In this document: positions 1-13,300 of the stretch, one piece after another | How the letters are laid out: each line of letters opens with the position of its first letter | Numbering within the stretch: the stretch's first letter is position 1 | Assembly: GCA_905250115.1 (NCBI GenBank) | Contig: CAJNOI010000111.1 | Location: 116,616-180,615, forward strand | Length of the DNA stretch: 64,000 nucleotides | Source of the DNA: Adineta steineri | Taxonomy: Eukaryota; Rotifera; Eurotatoria; Adinetida; Adinetidae | Direction: 5' to 3' | The notes under the pieces: model-generated | What the model was told of the DNA's origin: nothing | What the model saw: only the letters and a program-made list of their open reading frames with translations | The model's database searches: none | Position numbers and translations under genes: made by a program

Positions 1-780
1 AATCTATTGTGTTGAGAATAATGATAATGAAATATTTGTTATTTCAATTTTGAATTTATTAAGTCTGATAAAGTGATAAGAGGAATTGATCGATTTTGTG
101 ATAAAATAAGGTTTGATGATATCGTTTTTTGTCAGCATTGAAATAATAAAGAAAGAACAAGAGATAATAGTGACGATGTTTTATAAATAAAATATGAATG
201 ATAACTAAGATGATTTATTCACAGAATTGATTTTAACAAATTTCAAATAAATAAATTAGATAATTTATCTTCCTCAATCAATTGAAAAGAAAGAAGAATT
301 GTAAAATATATGAATAATTATTATATTATTTTCTTGAGATTTGTATGGAAAAAGTTAAAATAAAAAACTGATTGAAAGTTGAATGATGTACAATATGATT
401 ATCTTTATCATAGCATAGAATGACAAATAGATTTGATTTTATGATAAATATATTCATAAAGTGACAAAAATGATTGTTATTGAATAAGATTTACTATTTA
501 AGAAATTATTATGAAATTTGATTAAAGAAAATTATATTGAAATTAATTTGTTATTCTAGTAAAAATGAAATGAAAATTGTGTCTCTATGATCATCGTCAT
601 ATGTTTATGTGTGTTTAATAAAATGGCGATAAATCATAATTGAATATAAATTTGATTAATAAAATCTATAATGGAACATACCATGATTATTTACACATTA
701 TTGCTTTTCTACGGTGCGATATTTACCACATTTTACTTTTACTCAAGAATAGTTAGTGATGAGTATAAATATTCACCAAA

Positions 781-920
781 TAATTGCTAAACGACAATAG
801 ATGTTATTGTGCTACAAAAAAATATATTTATAAAATTTAAAAATCAATACAAAATGCATTCATTCATAAATTATTGTCTAGAATATTTCATGAATCGAAA
901 AAATTTAACGACTAAACTTC
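781..920 (+). repeat. Direct repeat, copy 1: duplicate of the VPS13 3' end
   Basis: About 100 bp from 820 to 920 match 4268-4373 closely, sharing the central run around AAATGCATTCATTCATAAAT with only scattered differences. Both copies also share the lead-in TAATTGCTA (781 and 4261), but this copy has about 30 extra bases after it. Copy 2 contains the VPS13 stop codon, so this is a stray copy of that gene's 3' end. Homology stops at ACTAAACTTC, a few bases before the hairpin at 925. Confidence 0.75.
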
Positions 921-924
921 TATC

Positions 925-993
925 TTGAGGGTGTGAGTGAGATTGTTGGTATATCAGTAATATTTCTGTCATGTCATACCCACACTCTCACGA
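925..993. repeat. Telomere-like inverted element (G-run, spacer, C-run)
   Basis: The element begins TTGAGGGTGTGAGTGAG and ends CATACCCACACTCTCACG, with about 35 bp between. The two ends are imperfect inverted copies built on the TGTGGG unit. It is one of a dispersed family in this window and sits directly at the end of the duplicated VPS13 3' fragment. Confidence 0.65.
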
Positions 994-1984
994 AGAATGT
1001 TTTATCTTTAACGGTGTACGGGTGTCCTGATTCGGATGAGAATGTACGTATAGTAATTATATTCATCTATTAACCATTTTCACTCATCTATACACTCAAT
1101 ATCGTTTAACACATGTTCTTGAAATAATTCTAAAATCTATATTCTTTCACTTATGATACTAATGTCAGATATCATTAATAAATAAACACAAATATCTTTT
1201 CATTGATCATTTATACAGACTTAAAAAATTGGATTACCTGATGAATTCCAAAGAACTTCGTTGTTTTGCTTAATGTGACTAGAAATGAAGAAACACTCAT
1301 CGACTCTATAATTTATCATATATAATTGTTATTTTTCATTCTAAAGATAATGCGACGTCTCCATCGACCTATCTCGAGGATGATATTCAGGAGCTATTCT
1401 CAACATTCTCTAATTCAAAAAAAAATTAATTTTTGTTAACACTTATTTTTCTAATATTTATTATCTTAAATTAGAAAGTGGTCATCCTTTAATAACAAAT
1501 ATTGCTTTTTCTTTGAAAAAGTCAGTTGAGTAACTTCCATTCGATCAGAAGTTTGCAAAAACTATTCTCAGGATAACTGATTATGGCTCATGTTGAAAAA
1601 ATACGCTTTATAATTCTAGAATCAGAGAAACACATTGATTTTTCACTTTTTATCATCAGATCATACATACTAAAGGTTAAAATTTGTCATTGATAAATAT
1701 TCTTTATGAAATAAATTAACAGAATATAAGTTATAGCGAACATGATTTAGTATTTATTCTGATTCTGTAACGAAAAATCAAGTAATATATCTTCAGGTAA
1801 AGACGACTAACTACATTTAACGTTACGAGCCAATCAAAGGAGATATTATTCTTTCTTTCTTTTTCCACTATACCTTTATAAAAAAAAGGCGTGCGAATAT
1901 TGTTTTTATATATATTTACCATACGTGACAAAAAAACGAAGCTTTACATATTATAAAACACAAGATTTTAACAAAACAAAGAAT

Positions 1985-2449
1985 ATGACGGATGAACCTA
2001 TTTATTTCTATGATCTTGATGCACCATATGGTGAATTTGGTAATTTTTATCCGGCTCCAATTCAATTAGATGGACTCACTTGGCCAACAAGTGAACAATA
2101 TTTTCAAGCACAAAAGTTTATTTTACAAAGAGAGCAATATATGCATATTTTAGAATCACCTACTCCTCGAAAAGCATTTGATTATGCTCGAGCTCATACT
2201 TCATTAGTACGTTCCGATTGGGATTATGTAAAAGATGATATTATGTATGACGCATGTTTAGCAAAATTTCAACAACATCCAAAACTGAAAGAATTATTAT
2301 TATCGACTGGTGATCGTACTTTAATTGAACATACAAAAAATGATTCTTATTGGGGTGATGGAGGAGATGGAACAGGAAGAAATCAATTAGGAACTACTCT
2401 GATGAAAGTTAGACACCATCTTAGCCATCATCATAATGATCATCATTAA
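1985..2449 (+). CDS. NADAR-domain protein (YbiA-like N-glycosidase)
   Basis: The frame encodes about 154 residues as one exon. The family consists of small N-glycosidases; characterised members cleave riboflavin-pathway intermediates or remove ADP-ribose from modified bases. Visible family motifs are EFGNFYPAPI near residue 18, WPTSEQYFQAQKF near residue 33, and the C-terminal WGDGGDGTGRNQLG followed by LMKVR. The open frame extends upstream to a GTG at 1925, but this is a eukaryotic gene, so the first ATG at 1985, which starts just before the conserved domain, is preferred. The tail after the domain is His-rich. The length matches a single NADAR domain. The substrate cannot be inferred. PARP-like proteins lie 20 kb away, but there is no direct evidence of a link. 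Confidence 0.88.
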   Translation: MTDEPIYFYDLDAPYGEFGNFYPAPIQLDGLTWPTSEQYFQAQKFILQREQYMHILESPTPRKAFDYARAHTSLVRSDWDYVKDDIMYDACLAKFQQHPKLKELLLSTGDRTLIEHTKNDSYWGDGGDGTGRNQLGTTLMKVRHHLSHHHNDHH

Positions 2450-2883
2450 AATTACAAACTTTATTAGAAAAGACAGTTTTTCTATATGAACTAATAAATC
2501 TTTGAATTATAATTTATTTTATTTGTATTCCTTTCAGACTCTGTTGTATCATACATGTGACGCATACTATCTCTCGCTTATACAATGTGTATACAAAAAA
2601 AAAAATAGAAAGAAAGAAAGAATGCATCCATTACATATAAATTTCAGCCTCTGTCCTAGACGTCTATTGGTGTTTTATTGAGAGATAAGAATGACTCACA
2701 AGCTTACACATTCTAATCCATACAATTAGTTTGACAGACATAAATTGAATATCAACGTGAATGAGGGATTATATTTTCTTGTTTTATTGTGTCTTTTATA
2801 TAACACAATAACACTATCATTTCTCCTTTATGACATGTATCTTTAATACTTTTTCGTTTATTTTCATTCGAAAAAGATCAAAC

Positions 2884-4201
2884 ATGACAACCGCCGATCA
2901 TAGTCAGATGATGAAGCAATGGCAGTTCACAAAAGCTGGAAATCCTCGAGATGTTTTAACAATGGTCGAAGTACCCATCCCAACTACATGCGCCGATGAT
3001 GAAGTACTTGTACAGATTAGTCATGTTTCATTGAATTCGTCGATAGCATATCGGCTTATAGCATATTATGGTGTCGTCGATCCCATAGGTGCATTCATAG
3101 GCAGACCTGCTGTGCCCGAAGTGGACTTCAGTGGAATTGTCTGTGATTTACGAGGTGCAAATGTAACAGAATTTAATACAGGTAACATTAATCAATTACA
3201 TTTTAGTTTGTCAACAATTCGTAATTTTTTAAAAGGTGATCGAGTATGTGGAACCGGTCCTACAGGCATTCGAGATATTACACAAGGAGTGCTACGTGAG
3301 TATGTACTTGCAAAGCGTGGTCATATCGTCAAGGTACCTGATAATATCTCACTTAAGGATGCTTCATGCTTCACAGCTACAGGTACTAACCATTTTTACT
3401 TTTCTAGTATAATATATATATATATTTTAGTCTACACGGTATATTGTTTCTTAGTTGAAAGGGCTAACTTGAAGAAAGGAGAGAAGGTTTTTATTAATGG
3501 TGGATCAGGAGGCGTCGGTGTAATGGCAATTCAACTGGCGCGTTCAATTGTTGGACCTACAGGTCTGGTAGTAGCAACATGCTCTCCAGCCAAAAGCGAT
3601 ATTGTTCGAAATCTAGGCGCAGACGAAGTATGCTTTTTTTCCTAAGAATAAATACATTTACTTTTTTAATAAGGTGATAGATTACACATCACATGTTTTG
3701 CCAGATTATCTTCGAGAGCACTACAGTTCACGTCCATTTGATGTAATCCTCGATACTGTAGGTAGTGATCATGCACTCTACTCCAATTCACCCGATTATT
3801 TGACACCCTCGGGTTTGTTCTGTACTGTTGGCATAGTCGAATTTGGTAATCTATGATTAATAATAAATCATATTCTATTTTTGATTGATTAACTCGTGTT
3901 TCTTTCTATTTTAGGTTCTACAGTATGGTTGGCTACAAAGAGAATCTTACAATTCTTAAGTGCAATGGTTGTACCTGTCTATCTTGGAGGTGTACCTCGC
4001 AGACATATATTCGAGGGTGTCAGACCGAATCACTCACGAATGGTTGCTTTGGCGAAGTTAATTAAAGAAGGAGCTATGAAAGCTGTGATTGATTCTACAT
4101 ATAAATTTACAGATGCACTCGATGCCTATGATAGACTGATGTCTCGTAAAGTAACAGGAAAAGTGGTTATTGAGGTGAATGATCTTGACAGAGTAACTTA
4201 A
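2884..4201 (+). CDS. Medium-chain dehydrogenase/reductase (quinone oxidoreductase-like)
   Basis: Five exons, 2884-3181, 3236-3382, 3455-3627, 3674-3845 and 3917 (or 3915)-4201, join in frame through GT-AG introns of 46-72 bp; with 3915 as the last acceptor the protein is 358 residues. The NAD(P)-binding signature reads NGGSGGVGVMAIQLA. The N-terminal GroES-like part contains VEVPIPTTCADDEVLV and the DRVCGTGP turn, and a strand-loop ILDTVGS follows. Zinc-ligand cysteines of classical alcohol dehydrogenases are not evident, which fits the zinc-free quinone oxidoreductase branch. These enzymes reduce quinones or enones with NADPH in the cytosol; the actual substrate is unknown. The start at 2884 is chosen because the preceding 18 codons look like 5' UTR. 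A polyadenylation-like AATAAA lies about 10 bases after the stop. Confidence 0.87.
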
Positions 4202-4260
4202 TTTTACTAAATAAAATATAATCCTTATGCCTGCTTGATGAATTATCTTTTGCTTTACAA

Positions 4261-4373
4261 TAATTGCTAGAATAAATATATTTATAAAATTTAAAAATCA
4301 GTGCAAAATGCATTCATTCATAAATTATTGTCTAGAATATTTCTTGAATTAAAAAAATTTAACAACTAAACTT
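4261..4373 (+). repeat. Direct repeat, copy 2 (VPS13 3' UTR and last codons)
   Basis: This is the resident copy of the repeat also found at 781-920. It spans the proposed VPS13 stop codon (4366-4368, minus strand) and its 3' flank. The two copies bracket the NADAR and oxidoreductase genes, about 3.4 kb apart, in the same orientation. Confidence 0.7.
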
Positions 4374-7300
4374 CCATTGTATGCATTGTTTGGATGATTT
4401 TATCGACAATATACTTAAGAGACAGATCAATAATTAGAAAAATCAAATAAATATAAATGACATACTTGAGCTTCTCCAACGTTTTCATAGGTAATGATTT
4501 TCTTATGTTCTAAATCTTTATTCATTTTTCGACGCAATTTTGGTTCCTAAAACATAATTAAAGCTTTGATTAAATCATTCAAATTTAATTTACTTTCAAG
4601 ATAATTTCGATTTGATTTCGATCAAATCTTACAATAGGTGATCCTCTTAATTCTTTGTATTGAAAATGCCATTCAACTTTAAATGTATCTCGATGAGAAA
4701 CGTGTTCCTTTACAAACATTAAATGTCTATGAGTAAATAAAACAAAATATAAAACTATGAAATTGATAGATACAAATATCAAATATACTTTGATGTTGCA
4801 AAAAACCAGCCAGATTCATTTTCATAACAATTGATATGAGCAATATATTTGTCTGATCTGATGTATCTATCGATATCAAGTCTCTAACAAATAAAAAATA
4901 ATACTATATACTTAGAAAACATTTTTAAGATAATCGTACATTGAAAATAAAAAGTCCTTTTGTTCGATAAGCTGTTGAAGGTCGAATAATATTATCTCTA
5001 CCAATATGATATGGATCTCGAATACGATGCATAACTATTTCATGAGTTGCATGCCTATAATAAATCATAGAAATAATTTCCAATAATCGAATTTCTCACC
5101 TCTTAATCAAATCCAATGATCTACTAGTATGATTAGTAACACTACTTGTTGGTCGTGCAACAAGACCGATACAACCTTTACCTAAACCTTTAAAGAAACC
5201 TGGTGTCCCATCTTCCTTAGCACCTGCTATTGGTTTTTTAACAACATCTTCTACACTATGTACAACATCCTATATAAACAAAAATATATAACGATTATAT
5301 TCCACATAGACAAAAGAAAACGAACCTTGGCAACATTCTTGCCACTTTGAATAATATCCGATCTTGTTTGTATTGGAGATTTTTTTCGTTGAATTCGAAT
5401 ATTTTTATAATCTTCATCAAATGTTAATGTTGCTAAACCTTTACTCATTGCATTGGTTATCTTCGAACCAGCATTAGCAACACCACCAACAGCTGCACCA
5501 ACTAAATGTTCAGTACCTGATGCAACTCCTTCAATAAATTCCGATGGGCCTTCCATCGCACCCTTGATTAGACAATCAATAGGATTTAATTATAAATAAA
5601 AGAAATGATTTACTTTATACGGTTCATGAAAAAATGATTTAACACCTTGCGCAACACCTCGAACAACACCAAAAGGATTTCCAAGTACATCAAAACCTAA
5701 TACAACAACATAAATTTGTTTCCAAACTTGATGTTCATAATGATGAACGATTTCAAGTAATAATTTCGTTAATGTAAATCGATCGTTCTCTCGTTCATAG
5801 AAATCTAATCTATATTATTACAACGATGTATATATTTCCAGAAGAAGAAGAAGAAGAAATTTACTTCAAAATAACATCCTGCATTTTGGCCATATCCAAT
5901 AGTTGTGAAAAATAGTGAGTCCATGAAGATTCAACTAATAATTGTTTATTTGGTTTTGAACCGAGTGCAGAAAAACTCACATGAACCTATCGAATAATCA
6001 ATTGTAAGTTATAAGATATATTCATAATCAAATTGTTTACTTTTAATGGAGATAGATGAATAGAATCAAAATAGATTTTTGTTTCGTCTGGTTCATCTTC
6101 TATTTGACTTTCTACAAGTTGTTCAAATGATATCTTAAGATTTCTGAAATCCTTGTTCATCTTAACAATAGGTACGGGCATTTTCTAAAAATTATCAAGA
6201 CAAAATTTTGAAATAAAAATAAACAAAAAGATATGAACTTGTTCCGAGTTGATAAATGAAAAAAATGAATTGATTAAACCTTGATCAGCACAAAAGACAC
6301 ATTCTTCCGCTGTAATTTTGAAATATCTATATATGATTTATATGATAAATGTCAATTATTCATATAGATATAACATACTTAAAATGTACTGTTTTTGATT
6401 GTGCAACTGTTGTTTTCAACGCACTCAATTCAGCAAATGGTTTTCCTGCTGTAAATTAAAAAAATTATTGGCGGAAGTATAAAATCAAACTTACGAATAT
6501 CAAGAAAATCTGTTTTGGAAATAGTCGGATAAAAAATAACAGGAAACATTGTATTCTCTACTTGATTATCGATTTGAATATGATGAATACGAATATGATA
6601 GAAAGTATTTTTCATAGACCAAGCATATCCAATCCATAATCCATCAAGAGATTGACGTTGAACTTGTACATGATGACCATTTTGATCGATTATTTCAGCA
6701 TGATTTTCATTGAATGAAACAAGCTAAGTTAGAAAACAAATTTTATTTTTTTAGTAAGAAATAAAATAAATCTTACACGATGTTTACGAATATGATATGT
6801 TTTTACTTGTCGTTGTTTCATATGAATTTTATATTTTTTTTCTAATTGTCGATTGAGTTTCGATGAAAGTGGTTTTATTAAAGATTTTCGTGTTTCAGTC
6901 CAAATCTTTTTCGATTTATTTATACTTATATAAAATAAATCTTCATGAGTAATATCATTTATAACTGATAGACCAATTTCACGAACACTAATTTCAATAT
7001 ATTGTTCCATGGATTCACTTAACGATGACATTTCATCAGAAAGCTAAATTATAAAAATAAAATTCAGAATAAGAGTTTAGGGATGGGTACGAGTTAGAGA
7101 TGTGCGGGACCAAAAAAATCTGTCGGGGACGGGATCGGGACCGTGGCCGAAGAAAATAACTTACCGGGACCTAAAAAGGTTGGTCCTGCACATCTCTAGT
7201 ACGGGTACTATCCTTTTCACTCTCACCTACAACTAACCGAGAGTCTCGGTACATCTCTAAATAGGAGAAGAAAAAGTTTTTCAACATACATCTGTAACTG

Positions 7301-10300
7301 CTTTGATAATAGATTTTTCATCCGTAATGATCAAAACTGTTTGAGGGCCATCATGAAATACCGCATAAAATATATCATTTCCAATATAACCACAAACAGG
7401 CTGAAAAGACAATAACAATTATGATTTAGTATTATGTTTTTAATATGTAAAAGTTACATGAAATTCAATTTCTTTATTTTGTCCGTTACTTGAAACAAGT
7501 AATTTGTGTGGTTTAAATGGGTTATTCCATGTATAGTATACATAATGTTGAGATGATAAGATTTGTATTTGTCTATTTTAAACAAAAACATTTAATTGAA
7601 TAAATAGAAAATAAGAGACTTACGTATCATCTTTTTGATTATAAGATATTTCTTGATTTTTCAAACAATTAATAAGTAGAATAGGTGCATGACCAATTTT
7701 ATAATCATTGAAAATTATATGAATACCAAAGAAATCAGTAATAGATACTTGAACATGAAGAACTGGATGATCTTCATCATTCATTCGTAATAATGTTCGA
7801 TGTTTAATATTCATCATAAAAGATGATGGTATCATTCGACTATATGAATAACGAACATTCATAATACCTTCTTTCATATCACATGGCCAAAATGGTATTA
7901 TCTAAATATAAATTATTAAAAATATAATAATTCTTTTTTTTTCGAACGATTGATTTACTTGTTCCGGTTTTATTAATTGCCATTCGTTCTGTTGAATTCC
8001 AGAGATTGTTTCAATAATTTCAATTTCAACCTAATATAAACAAAAGTTATCGATTTTCAGAAAAACAAAAATCTATTTATACCGATGATTTATTAATAAT
8101 AGCCATGGATGGCAAGAGTTTTATAATTTTAGATAAACCAGATGATGTTGTTGTAATATTTATACAAATCTATTAATAATAATTTTGCCACTAAGAATTA
8201 TATTAATTTCGATTATATTACCGTGTATATTTTATTATGAGATATTTTACAATTAACCATGCCTGTACTTTCGAAAACGTATAAAGAAAATTTCTCTGAC
8301 CAGTGCGATAGTGAATCTTCTTGATCGACATTATATAAACGAATAGAACTCTGAAATTAGAAAAAAAATTCATTTTTGCACTTTTTTAATAATTTAAATA
8401 TTATAAACCTTTTTCTCAAATATACTATTATCAATTTTTTTCGTACAGATAAAAAATGGTGAATCATAAATATCGATTAGAGTCTTCTCATTATCGATCT
8501 ATAATAAAAATAATGTAATTAATTCTTAGAAATTTACAAAAAGTAAACAAACTTCAAATTCAATTTTAAAATTGGTATAATTAAGAATCCAAAATGGTGA
8601 ATAAAGCATAACACGATATGATTCTTGATATACATCTATACGTAGAATCATTTTCTAAATTAACAATTTTTTTTAAAATAAATAATAATACAATTAATCA
8701 AAATGAATACCATTGTATCTTGTGAATTAACTCCATGAAATTGTACCATATGTTGAGTAGGATTACTATGAGGTTTTACATGTAAATCAATTGATTCTGA
8801 AATCCATTTCTTATTGTTATGTAATGGAATCTAATATAGATTAAAACTTTATTTAGAAATAAAGAACGGATATAAATAAACATACCGTAAAAATCAGTTG
8901 AGATTTTTTATTACCGGATGTCGCATGATACAATTCACCTGATTTCAAATCGATTGGATCATCATTCTTTATATATTATTCAATGAATATCAAATAAAAA
9001 CCCAAAATTTCTACTCACATCAATGGAACATTCAATATTAATTGGTAAAAGATTAATTAAATAAACAGCTAGTTTAATATATATATGAAAACAAGTATGA
9101 ATAGATTCACTGGTATTATCCGAATATCCATCAATTGATTCTTTATAAATCTAAACATGTATATCTATGAAAAGAATTTCATCTTGAGGGTGTGGAGTGT
9201 ATGATAAATGAAGACAATACCAGCACCCACCCTCACAGTAAGTCGTATGAAAAAGAAAAACTTACGACAAGATGAATTTCTTCATTATTGTTTTTCTTTA
9301 GTGTACGATCGACTGTAGTTTCATTTATCCAATCAAATGAAATAAAATCATTGATTTGTTCTGTTGAATCATTTCTATTTTGAATTAATAATTACAAATC
9401 AAACGGAATAAGAATTTTTTTTTCTTACTCATCAATACTAATAAACAGACGAGAACTTGAACGCATATATAAGGGTTGAATTGGAAGATGATATTCTTCA
9501 TTGACTTCAAGTCGACATAATTTATGATATTTTTTTGTTTCAATTGAATGAACATCTAAGATATTTAGTGGTACAATAGTTCTATTATATATCTGAAAAA
9601 ATAAATCAATATAAATCAAACAAAATTTTCAGTTTATACTTTAATGATTGAACCGAGAATAATTTGATGATGATAATTAGAAATTTGAGAATCATAAAGC
9701 ATTTGAATAGGCCAATTGACTAAAGGCGATGGATTTAATTCATATATCTGTTTCGATGTTTGATTAATATCTATCTTTCGTTTATGTTTATTAATCTTAA
9801 AATATTAAAATGAATTAAATTTTAACTAAAAATTCAATTACTTCAACAGAAAATTCTTGTCGTCTTTTGGTAATCTGTTCCTCAATAGCAGGAAGATGAG
9901 TAGCAGTTAAACGTTCATTAGAAACCTTCATTGGAATGATTTCTCCATGTTTGACTTTAATTGGCATTTCGAATTTATTATTCTCACCCAAATTTACTTG
10001 AATACCATTTAGATCATCAAGAAGAATATCATAACCAGTTAGATTATATAAAGATAAGATTGATTTATCAATTATTAATAATTCGTATTTATAAGTATTC
10101 ATAAATATTTTGAAAAGATATTGAACAAGATCAAAAGTTGTTTTTGTAAATATTACACTAAGTAAATGTTCAGCTCGTATATGAATTTTATTTTTTGCAT
10201 TAAGAATATTTGTAATATCTTTTGATTCTTCTTCAGTCATTGATATGGAATTTTCATGAGAACTCAAACATCCGCACTAAAATCAAATCGATACACAAAA

Positions 10301-13300
10301 ATTTCTTTTGAGAAATTCAGTCAACTCACTTTTTTAGGTTTTTGTCGATCGAGTATACACTGAAATAAAACAAAATCATGATTCGGATACTATAAGTTGT
10401 ATATATTTACCTCATTTTCATCTTCTACCTATAAAAAAAACGTTAATCTTCGTTTTATTTATTCATTAAAAACAAAAATCTTACAGCTATAGTAGAACAA
10501 GTAATACACCATGGAGAGATAATTTCACCACGATCATTAATAATAGGTTCAATTACTGATTGCCAAGCAAGTATAGAATCATTGAATACAGCTAATTCAA
10601 TTTGAATTCTTGAAGTAATACTCATCTAAATATACAACGTAAATACTTAATGATTAGAATATATGTTCTTACATTACTAGACCAGTTCTTAATATCGATA
10701 GATAGATCCGATAGACATAAAGCGATCACTGGTTTTGTTATTAAATCTGAATCAAGTTCAAATTTAACTTCGATAAGTTTCAAATTAAATTTCAGCTAAA
10801 CATACGAATTCAATTAGATAAGAAAAGTGGGGATTTTTATTGTTATTACTTGTTGTAAACGATGATTTTTGATTTGATCTTCCTCATGCGAAGAAGTTTC
10901 CGTTGTTGTTTTCACCTCATTAGTTTGATCTATATCAATATCTAGAATGATTGATTATGTAAAGAGACAATTTATTTGAACAAGTTGACAGACCTTTAAG
11001 AAACCAAAATGATGCATCATTGAGAGGTTTTGGATTCAATAAAGATTTTGAATTAATTTTCTCTATTCTATCTGAATTATTTTCCTAAAAAAGAGTTAGA
11101 TGAATTTCGATTAAATCATAGGCGAGATTATATTACTTGACTTTTATTTATCGAATTTATCATATTAAAAATTATCCGAATGATAGTTGGAGAAATATTA
11201 GCAATAATATCTCCAATATGCACATCAAACTTTTGATATGTCGAGTTCATACGTAAACCAATAGAAACATTCATCGGTTGCAAAATCTTTATAAAATAAT
11301 CAAAGTGTATAAAAATTCTAACATTTATCTTACTTGATATTCGATTTTTGAATTCTTTAAATCAGCCAAATCAGATGTATAAATAGTTATATCTTTGATT
11401 GAACTATATAAATGTGTTTCTGCATTGATAATGTTCATTCGTATTTGATAAGAGAACTAAAAATGTTTACAATTATTTCTTCGAATTCTATTTTTTTTCT
11501 TCAATCTTACATTGAGTACAAGACATTTTGAATTAATACGATATTGCTTAAACCAACATATACGAGAAGTTTTGATTAAAATATTAATTCTCGTTTCAGT
11601 ATTGGATGAAACTTGATTCGATGAATGATGTACTGAGATAGATTTATTCGGTGATGATTGAGGTAAAGTAAAAAAATTCTTTAATATCATTAAACAATCA
11701 GAACTTAACCATAGATAAAAACTCTCGAATTGAGCATTTACTATTTATATAAAAATATAAAAAAAATAATTTTCTAAATTTGTTTTTACTTACTCTGTCG
11801 AATATTTATCGCAGGAGTTTCATTATTTGGTTTACAATCAATAGTCATAGTAAACATTGGAATATTCTGATCTACATTAAAATTTCGATTGAATAAATGT
11901 GTTTCACTATTTGATGGATTTGTTTTACGTAAATCGTCTAACACAAAATTTTGAATTTGACTTTTAATATTATAACTTAGATGAGATGATTGTTGAAAAT
12001 GAACTTCGATCATTTCAATTCTCATACTAAGAAATTCGAAAGTTTTATTTCGATTTGTTTGACGAACAGTGGGGTTAAATTCATCAAGAAAAAGAGTAAT
12101 AGTAATATTTTTAACTTCACAGTCGATTTGTATTTTCATTGAAGTTTTATCATCTAATGAATTCGTTTGTTTTTCAATTGATTTTTCATTCTCGGATTGT
12201 TCTTTTATGACCGGTAATGAAATTTTCTGATTAAATATTTCAGAAAAATTCTTTTGATATATTTTCATTAGACATGAATAATCATCTTTCGATATGGTCA
12301 CATCCATTATTTCACATTCGATTTTAACTGACATCCCCGGTTGATTTTGATCATCATTTGAATGTAAGCGTCGATTGATACATGTATGAAATTCCGCACA
12401 TTTCACTAGAATAATATCACCGTTTATTTCATTGTTATCATTTAGATTAATTCGACGAGATAAAGAATTTTTAATAATTAATACTTGTTGTTCGATACAA
12501 GATTGATTAACATCATCGAAAAAATCAGTTTTCAATATCAATTCACCTAAATCAATAAGAACTCCTTCATTTGCATAAGTATCTACTGGAATAAAAATCG
12601 TTGGTAAATTAAGAATAATATCAAAACGAATTTTAAGATTTTGTAATATATCATAACTATTAGTATTCGTTTCACCAGATGATCCATTCATTTGACATAT
12701 ATTATATATATTTAAAAATAAATCCATATATTTATAGAGTAAAATAATATTTATCTTATTTAAATTCATATTAATATCAAAATCAGTTTCATCCAATTTC
12801 TTTTCACGTTTTGCAGAATAAATATATGTAGTTAAATCAAAACCTAAGATTTGTATTTCATGATTTTGTCGAATAAGAAAATTATGATATCGTTGACGTG
12901 CATTAAGATCAGATAGATAAATATCATTAAGAATTAATTTAATTGTATTTTTTCGAGGTAGTTGACTGTAATTGATAATAAATCCTTGAAATTGAATATC
13001 GAGTAAATCTGTTTCGATAATTATTCGAAATAATTCAAGGTTAATTTTAATTTCACATGTTGATCGATCTGAAATTAATTCTGTTTTATTTGAATTTGAT
13101 TTTTTTTCGGATTGTTGTTTCTTAGATATTAATTTCTTCATAAGATTATTTTGAAATTGAACAACAGACATAATTGCTTTGATTTGAAGCATAATAATAG
13201 GTTTACTAATATGTATACAGACTCTATTTTCAATACGATCATAAGGATCAGAATAGAATAATGGATTTTCAGGTGAAGTAAATAAACATTTTGCGATAAA

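Larger units (their letters stand above)
1..1984. other. AT-rich intergenic region, no gene seen
   Basis: No reading frame here carries a recognisable motif or a convincing exon. The stretch holds a copy of the VPS13 3' end (781-920) and a telomere-like hairpin element (925-993), annotated separately. The part after 1000 is low-complexity AT-rich sequence leading to the NADAR gene. A short minus-strand open frame overlapping the start of that gene has no support. Confidence 0.6.

Noticed and set aside
1925-1984. Upstream extension of the NADAR frame
   Set aside because: It begins at GTG, not a normal eukaryotic start; the first ATG at 1985 immediately precedes the conserved domain.
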